Positions 57,939 through 64,000 of a DNA stretch of 64,000 bases are shown here, one piece after another. This DNA comes from Juglans regia (Eukaryota; Streptophyta; Magnoliopsida; Fagales; Juglandaceae): NCBI RefSeq assembly GCF_001411555.2, contig NC_049910.1, positions 29,731,150 to 29,795,149 of the forward strand, in the 5' to 3' direction. Made by a program: the position numbers and the translations under genes. The notes beneath the pieces were generated by a model. That model was not told where the DNA came from and ran no database searches. It saw only the letters and a program-made list of their open reading frames with translations. Position 1 is the stretch's first letter. Every line of letters starts with the position of its first letter.

Positions 57939-58759
57939 TCCATCGCTCCATTACCGACACTACCAGACGAAGGAAGACTGCTGTCTCTCAAACTGAAGAG
58001 TACCTTCTGTCAAAGATACCCAATGCTTTATGTCAAAACAGATGCTCCAGCAAGACATGCTGAGAAAGCAATCTGAAGACATCATGATTTTACTTTCACG
58101 TGAATGAACAGTCCCAATTACTATTCACTCACGGACCTTATTCTACTATTTCAATTATTATGAAAGGCGACCCCTTCATCTATAAAAGGGCACCTCTGGT
58201 TCAAGGAAGGCAGGCTAAATTCTCCTCCTTTTAGAATTCACCTTCCTTCCCTTTCCGCATACCTTTCTCCACTTATTCTTCTATAAGTTTAACAACTTGT
58301 AATTTCAAGCTTGTAAATTTACTAAGCTTATATTTCAATGCAAACTGTTATTTTTGCATCTATTTGTTTTCAGTATTTTCCATTCATGCATATGGCCGAT
58401 TCTACCGCCTATTCTTAATTGTGCATACTCTGGTTTCATATTGCTTCCAGTTATCTGGTCCTCCAGCTATCTGGTCCTACTTGATCTATCTTTGTTTATC
58501 CTTCATTCCGCGTCTTTGTGGTATCAGAGCCACTTGGCTCTTGACAGATTGAATTACTTCTCTTCATTTCATGTATTTTGTTGCTTTTCAACTCAATCCC
58601 TGAATTCTTACTTTGTCTTGTCTATCTCTTTATTGTCCGTCTTGTACCTTGGTAAGACCCATTTGCCGAAGAACGTTAAGGGTAGTTAAGTTGTCAGGTC
58701 GGGATAAAGATGTTAGATTTAGACACTAAAGTGTGAAGGACTGTATTGACTAGAAACAA
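57939..58759 (+). promoter_or_regulatory. Viral intergenic region: pregenomic promoter
   Basis: Non-coding stretch between ORF2 and ORF1. TATAAAAGGG at 58181-58190 is a good TATA box for the pregenomic RNA. It is followed by a CT-rich leader and, 330 bp on, the primer binding site. Activity today is unknown. Confidence 0.6.
58519..58530 (+). promoter_or_regulatory. Viral tRNA-Met primer binding site
   Basis: TGGTATCAGAGC followed by CACTTGG: the initiator tRNA-Met site that marks position 1 of caulimovirid genomes. Confidence 0.85.
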
Positions 58760-60174
58760 AATGAGTAGAATGTTTAGATCTAATTCTACCATTGGTTCTA
58801 GGTCGTCGGTACCACCTGATATTGTTAATGAAGAAGATTGTGCTTTTGAAGAAACTTCTCCAAGTGAACCAATGGAATATCCCAAAAATTGATTCAAACT
58901 CAATTTATCAAATCTCTTGGGTTCAATCTACTTTTAAAACTTCTTTTAATGTTAGAACAGTTGAACAAACCTATGCTATTTCAAAATCCCAAGAAAAATA
59001 TTGCATGTTTACTAAAGTCTTGATTCAAGATTTTTTGAAAAAACGCTACAGATACTTGCATATTGGTTCTATTCAAGTTGCTGTCAAACCTTTAACAAGG
59101 AAGGGCATCAATGCATCTGTTCTACTTTGTTTACGAGATGCTAGATTCAACAAGTTTGAAACTAATATTATTGGAATGATTCAGTCCTCTTTGTTTGGAG
59201 GACCAGTTCATTTTGATTGTTTTCCTGATTTAACTCTTGCTTTGGATGATAATAATATTGTCAAAGTTTTAATTTTGAATATTTTAACCTCTGGCTATGA
59301 CATGCTAGAAGGAAGCAAACCACTTGCTCTTGTTTATCAGATTTACTACCGTCTTTTAAAAACGAATTTAAATCCAAAAGCTATTTCAAAACCAACTGCG
59401 GGAAAGACTCTCTTAATCCAGAGTTCTACCCCAGATGCGAACATTCAAGTTCCAAAGATGGTTTATTGGAAAGATATTTCTCTTCCCAATGAATGGACTT
59501 TAGAATATGAAGTTCCTCCTATTAAAACTGTTTCAGATGATTGTACTTTGGACTACATCCAAAAATATTTGGACGGAACTGTTAAAATTAGTTTTGATCA
59601 AGCTCCCACCTTAAGAAGAAATCTTTTTGCCGGGTCTACATCTTCTTTTGTTGGTTCTGTTTCTGACAATCCGGTAAGAAGAGATCAAAATCTCAAACAA
59701 TTTCTAGAAGATTCAGTCAAAACAGTCCAACCGGTTAATCCTGATTTAAAACTTAAAGGAATTTCAACATTCTCTCAGGTTACTTCTGTTTATTATTCTA
59801 CCAAAGATGCTGAAACGTCCAAGGATAAGTCTGTAAAGGAAAAAGCTGATAAAGAAGAAGATACTTCATATTTATCTCCTATAGCTTCAGATATGGCTGC
59901 TCCTGTTGCACCTATTCATCACAGCCTTACTGTGATAAATAGGACTTTTAAGTTTGATTTAGTTGCTCTTGTTAACGAATACAGTTCAAAAGAAAACCAT
60001 GATAAGCGAAAGGCCTATCATGCTACTTTTTCTTCTTCTGAAAAATTACGTGTTAAAAGAAAATGGAAAGAAAAGATGAATGACCTACAAAGGCACATAC
60101 TTTTCTTTGATTTTGTTGAAAACTATTATGATTCAAAAACTAATTTAAATGTTGTTAAAAATGATTTTGTCTAG
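58760..60174 (+). pseudogene. Caulimovirid movement protein region, broken
   Basis: ATG at 58760 (MSRMFRSNSTIGSRSS) starts ORF1; a frame change near 58885 moves into the frame that stays open to 60172. That frame shows a 30K-type movement protein core (RYLHIGSIQVAVKPL, VLLCLRDARFNKF, HFDCFPDLTLAL) and a Ser-rich linker. Movement proteins of this family modify plasmodesmata. Stops at 60172 and 60248 end it. Confidence 0.7.
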
Positions 60175-60282
60175 GAAGAAGGCAAAATGGTGGTTCAATC
60201 GAGTCACCCGCCTTTGGAGGCAATCCTTGTTTCGCACAAAGGATCTTAAGTAACTGCTGCTCCTTTTAAGATCCCTGAAATT

Positions 60283-61860
60283 GTGTCCAAAGATCCAAAA
60301 GAAGACAAGATTTTGAAAGAAACAAGAAAGATTATTCACCAAAATAATTTTGTAAATCTTGCTCTTCATACTATCGGACAGCAGTTGGATAGGATCGAAG
60401 AAAAAGCAAAAAAACCTATTTTTGCTTCAGTCCCTATTTTAACAACTACTGAAAATCCTTTGATTTTCCCTAAAGATCAGCCAAAGAAGAATTCCAAAAT
60501 CATTGAAAAACCTTTGATTATTTTACCACAGAGTCGGCCTAAAATCGATTTCAAAAACCCACTGGCCAAGACCCTTGATAAAATTGATCAAATGCTTGTT
60601 GATCATAAGAAAGAACAACCTTCTACTAGCGCTCTAACCAGCAAAGAAAGAGAAGTTGTTCTTGTTTAAACCATAGACGAATCATTTGATAGTGATTCAT
60701 CTGTTGCTAAGGATTTTGATCTTCTTGAAAAGAATTTTCAAAATTTTTATTTAAAACCTGAAATAACTAGATTCTTTTCAAAAGGACCCAAACCAATGAG
60801 TCTGACGAAGAACTGGTATTCCAGACCTACTCCTTCTGATTTACAATTTGAAGAAAAAGTTTTTCAAACTCAATCTTTTTACTCTGCTGATAAGATTTAC
60901 GAATGGAATATTGATGGATTATCTGAACAAGAAATTCTCAATACCATGAGTAAAATGTCTTTAATTGCAAATGTTTATATTAACAATAACATCAGGCAAC
61001 CTGATATTGTTATTATTTTAACGCAAGATTTTTCTGGAGTACTTCGTCATTGGTGGAATAAGCACCTCACTGGTGAGGCTAAAGAAAGCATTCAGAACGT
61101 TGTTAAGCGTAATGACGAAGGGTTACCTATTTTTGACGACACTATAGGAATGACACATCCTGATGGTGTTAATACTTTGATCTACACTATTTTTAAACAT
61201 TTTTTTGGAACTCCCTCCAACATTACTAATCGTATTAGTGATCAGTTGAATAATTTATGATGCCATCAAATGTCTGATTACAGATGGTATCAAGATGTTT
61301 TTATTTCTAGAGTAATGCTTAGAGACGATAGTCATAAGCCTTACTCGAAGGAAAAGTTTATTGATGGACTACCCCATTTATTTGCTCATAAGGTTAAGGA
61401 AGAATTTACTGATATCTCGAGATTTCTTAATTACAAAAATTACACATATGGTGATATTTTCAGTGTAATTAAGAAACTTCGTATTAGTATGTGTAATGAT
61501 CAAAGAATGATTCGTGAACAGATGAAAAATAGCAAGAAAGTCAAATACGAAATGGAAAATTTTTACGAACAATTTGGCCTTCCTCCTATTGCTCCATCTA
61601 GAAGAAAGCACAAACATTTTACAAAATATTTCAAACCTCATGGTAGGACAAGGAGAAAACCCCATGATGAATTTTACAAAAAATCTTCAAACAAACCTTT
61701 TTCTAAATCTTTTCCTAAGAAAAAGAAATTTTTAAAAGGAAAATGTTATAATTGTGATAAATCTGGATATTTTGCTGATAAAGGTCCTCAAAAGCCCACA
61801 AACTCAAAAAGAAACTTAATCAGTTGAATATTGATGCCAATGATCAAGAAGAATTGTTTT
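60283..61860 (+). pseudogene. Caulimovirid coat protein region, broken
   Basis: A coiled-coil-like linker (60283-60669) is followed by the capsid region (about 60796-61690; RHWWNKHLTGEAKESIQN near 61046, RWYQDVFISRVM near 61283), then a basic tract and a knuckle CYNCDKSGYFADKGP at about 61744-61788. In the knuckle the His is Tyr and the last Cys is Gly, so the zinc finger is lost. Stops at 60667, 61258 and 61825 lie in the same frame; a frame change follows near 61810 into an acidic, Ser-rich region with a Cys cluster (CNCNKSCCKSLC). Confidence 0.7.
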
Positions 61861-62158
61861 AACTCCAAGAAATACAATCTTCTTCATCATCGGACATTCA
61901 TGAGTTTAGTTCTAGTGATTCAGAGTATCACTCAGAAACTGAATATCTTGATTCTCTTGATATCAAGCTTGGTTGTAATTGCAATAAATCTTGTTGCAAA
62001 TCCTTGTGTAAAACAATCAATATTTTAACCAAGGCTGAAGAACAAGAAAATCTACTACTAATTTTGATTTCTCAAATCACAAATCCTGAGCTTAAAGAAT
62101 AATATCTTCTTAAACTCAAGAAGAACAGGTTCACCAAGAAACAGAAACTTCTAAGCAA

Positions 62159-63028
62159 ATGATTAGTTTTCAAGATACTTTGGAAAGATTTCAAAAGAAA
62201 AAACTCAAAGATGTTTCTACTAGTGATCTGCAACATGAAATTAATTTTATTAAAAAAGAAATCATTGAACTCAAATCTGAAATTAATAATCTTAAATCTG
62301 AAAATGATGTTTCAAAACAAGAATTTTTATGTTTTAAAATTGACAAACAACTTGATCAAGATATTCCTTCTAATAATGAGCAAATGAATGACTCTGATTC
62401 AAACCAAAAAGAAAAGGCTGTTGATAATCAGATATGTTTGATTCGTCAAACTGTTCCTCCCAAATGGTTTTCAAGAGTCACTATTATTGTTTGCCATGAA
62501 TTTCAATTTTCAGTTGTTGCTATGATTGATTCCGGATCGGATATGAATTGTATCCAAGAAGGCCTAATACCTAGTAAATATTTTGAAAAATCTACTGAAA
62601 GATTATTATCGGCAAATGGATCTCAGATCAAGATCAATTATGAGCTTAATACTGCTCATATTTGCCAAGATAATGTATGTTTTAAAATTTCCTCTGTTTT
62701 AGTTAGAAATATGTCTGATAAAGTAATTTTGGGAATCCTTTTTATTTCCTCTTTATATCCTTTTTTGACTAAAAATGACGATATCACTACTGATCCTTTT
62801 GGACAAAATGTCAAATTTAAATTTGATTCACGATTTGAAATTGATACAGATAAAAGTCTGAAATCTTTACTTTCTACAAAAACCAAACATTTGGATTTCC
62901 TTCAACAAGAAATCAAATATAAGAAGGTTTCAAAACAGTTATCTAGTGCTTTACTTCAATCCAAAATTGATGATTTTAACACACGTTTAATTTCTTATGT
63001 TTGTTCTGATTTACCAAATATTTTTTGA
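62159..63028 (+). pseudogene. Caulimovirid coiled coil and aspartic protease region
   Basis: A Lys/Glu-rich helix (62200-62330) precedes the protease, with catalytic AMIDSGSDMNCI at 62520-62555. The frame ends at TGA 63026, where a Trp would be expected, and a few further residues are legible before the TA microsatellite. RT does not follow here but starts the insertion at its other end. Confidence 0.7.
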
Positions 63029-63050
63029 AATAGGAAAAAACATGTTGTTA

Positions 63051-63052
<2 letters not shown>

Positions 63053-63092
<40 letters not shown>

Positions 63093-63122
63093 CACACACG
63101 TGTGTGTGTGTGTATGTGTGTA
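63053..63122. repeat. Compound (TA)n(CA)n(TG)n microsatellite at the right viral junction
   Basis: TA dinucleotides to about 63088, then CACACACACGTGTGTGTGTG, a self-complementary tract that could form a hairpin. Confidence 0.95.
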
Positions 63123-63488
63123 ACACAAACATATACATAGAAATTAATATGTTCGTATTCGTAGGGAGGGACAGAGAAGGGGTTTGGAGGGGAACATGAG
63201 CAAAGAATGAAATGGGAACACAACCATATAGCCTTGTGATGGTGGTAAAATCCCCCCAAAAAATTTATGCAAATCCATGGTTTCCCTCCCAACAGTCACG
63301 GCCAATCCTTCTCACCCACATATATTCCTAAACACGACTCCATTTCCTCACTACAATAACTGACTCGCAATGTGAGAAGGGAGGGAAACCAAAACCAAAA
63401 CACATTAAAAGGGAGAAAACTAACCTGATTTTGCAAGGGCATACTTTGCGACTTGGCCCGATTGATGATTATGCCAAAGTTTTTGATG
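63123..63488. other. Non-coding DNA
   Basis: Nothing recognised. Confidence 0.4.
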
Positions 63489-63518
63489 TTAGGGTTAGGC
63501 TTAGGGTTAGGGTTAGGG
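63489..63518 (+). repeat. Interstitial telomere-like TTAGGG tract
   Basis: Five TTAGGG or TTAGGC hexamers in a row. Most plant telomeres use TTTAGGG, so this is the six-base form. Confidence 0.75.
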
Positions 63519-63539
63519 CTTCAAATTTCAAATCTGGTG

Positions 63540-63830
63540 TTTGAAGACGACAGGGCTTCGTGGGTTCATGGTTCGATGATGTGGCTTCGTGGGTTCGTGG
63601 TTCGGTGAAGACGAAAGAACTCGTGGGTTCGTGGTTCAGATTTCAAATATGGTGGAGGGGACGAACCTGCTTCGTAGCTCTGGTGCAGAAGACCAAGTGG
63701 CTCGATGATGTGGCTTCGTGGGTTCAAGGGTTCGTGGTTCGGTGAAGACGATAGTGCTTCGTTTGTGGGTTCGTGGTTTGGTGAAGACCACAGGGCTTCT
63801 TGGGTTTGTGGTTCAGATTTCAGGTATGGT
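63540..63830 (+). repeat. Degenerate minisatellite, CTTCGTGGGTTCGTGGTTCG core
   Basis: The core recurs with changes at about 63555, 63583, 63620, 63713 and 63760, often followed by GTGAAGACGA or AGATTTCA-GGTATGGTGG. Open frames here are products of the repeat. Confidence 0.75.
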
Positions 63831-64000
63831 GGGGAGAATGGTCTGGGGAAGACGATGGGAATGGGGAGAAGGGTCTGGATCTAGTGGGAGCAAGTGAAGG
63901 TAATGTGAAAATGAAATATGCAGGAAATGAGTACAAGTTTCAGGACTTGATTTCAAAACACACACGACATCGTTTTCAAACATGCCACATAGGACACGGT
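63831..64000. other. Non-coding DNA at window end
   Basis: Nothing recognised. Confidence 0.4.

Larger units (their letters stand above)
54936..63052 (+). other. Endogenous caulimovirid (Florendovirus-like), circularly permuted, inactive
   Basis: About 8.1 kb of plant pararetrovirus sequence without LTRs. Order: RT/RNase H, ORF2, intergenic promoter plus tRNA-Met site, then movement protein, coat protein with knuckle, and protease. On a circular genome this is MP-CP-PR-RT-RH-ORF2, the two-ORF plan of florendoviruses. The break lies between protease and RT: the right end stops just before where RT should start, and the left end starts with RT, so little sequence is missing. Many in-frame stops, several frameshifts and a tandem duplication show an old, dead copy. 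It encodes no usable virus. Confidence 0.85.

Noticed and set aside
1..64000. tRNA, rRNA or snoRNA genes
   Set aside because: No cloverleaf-like or rRNA sequence was recognised by eye; TGGTATCAGAGC matches are retroelement primer sites, not tRNA genes. A tRNA scan would be needed to exclude weak cases.

Overview
The window is nuclear DNA of a flowering plant, most likely a woody eudicot. It is AT-rich with many (TA)n and (GA)n microsatellites, has one intact multi-exon NAC transcription factor gene, and is otherwise filled with plant retrotransposons, DNA transposons and an old endogenous plant pararetrovirus. I cannot fix the species from the sequence.

Layout. 1-3590: remains of LTR retrotransposons (a minus-strand Ty3/gypsy LTR, then the 3' end of a Ty1/copia Sirevirus with env-like remnant, polypurine tract and LTR). 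3600-8000: AT-rich non-coding DNA with microsatellites and short dispersed-repeat relics. 8000-13250: the only convincing host gene, an orthologue of NAC075 in six coding exons (8805-12763), with a long CT-rich leader holding a 24-codon uORF. 14647-17766: a decayed gypsy element with two ~385 bp LTRs that has lost its reverse transcriptase. 19540-21750: a minus-strand gypsy 3' half. 21750-23999: a hAT transposase relic fused to it. 24001-29149: a gypsy element whose 5' LTR is cut at the hAT end. 29150-29900: copia gag/protease remains. 30471-36188: a full-length but dead L1-type LINE bounded by an exact 10-bp repeat. 36200-42289: intergenic DNA with a CACTA terminus, a copia LTR, a ClpP4 3'-end pseudogene fragment and the tail of a minus-strand LINE.

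42290-52381 is the youngest element: a complete Ty3/gypsy chromovirus of the Tekay/Del type with ~2.57 kb LTRs, a perfect 5-bp target duplication (AAACA) and intact gag and pol. Gag and pol lie in different frames, separated by what reads as a 97-bp GT-AG intron. Unspliced RNA would give Gag, spliced RNA a 1490-residue Gag-Pol. The element sits inside a LINE remnant whose two halves flank it.

54936-63052 is a nearly unit-length endogenous caulimovirid (Florendovirus-like), circularly permuted: RT/RNase H, ORF2, intergenic promoter and tRNA-Met primer site, then movement protein, coat protein and protease. Both ends lie in (TA)n microsatellites. It is full of stops and frameshifts and carries a 375-bp tandem duplication. 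The last kilobase has a telomere-like TTAGGG patch and a degenerate minisatellite.

The observations I rate highest are the putative Gag/Gag-Pol splice switch in the young Tekay element, the sharply bounded patch of divergence between its otherwise almost identical LTRs, and the permuted viral genome opened within microsatellite DNA.
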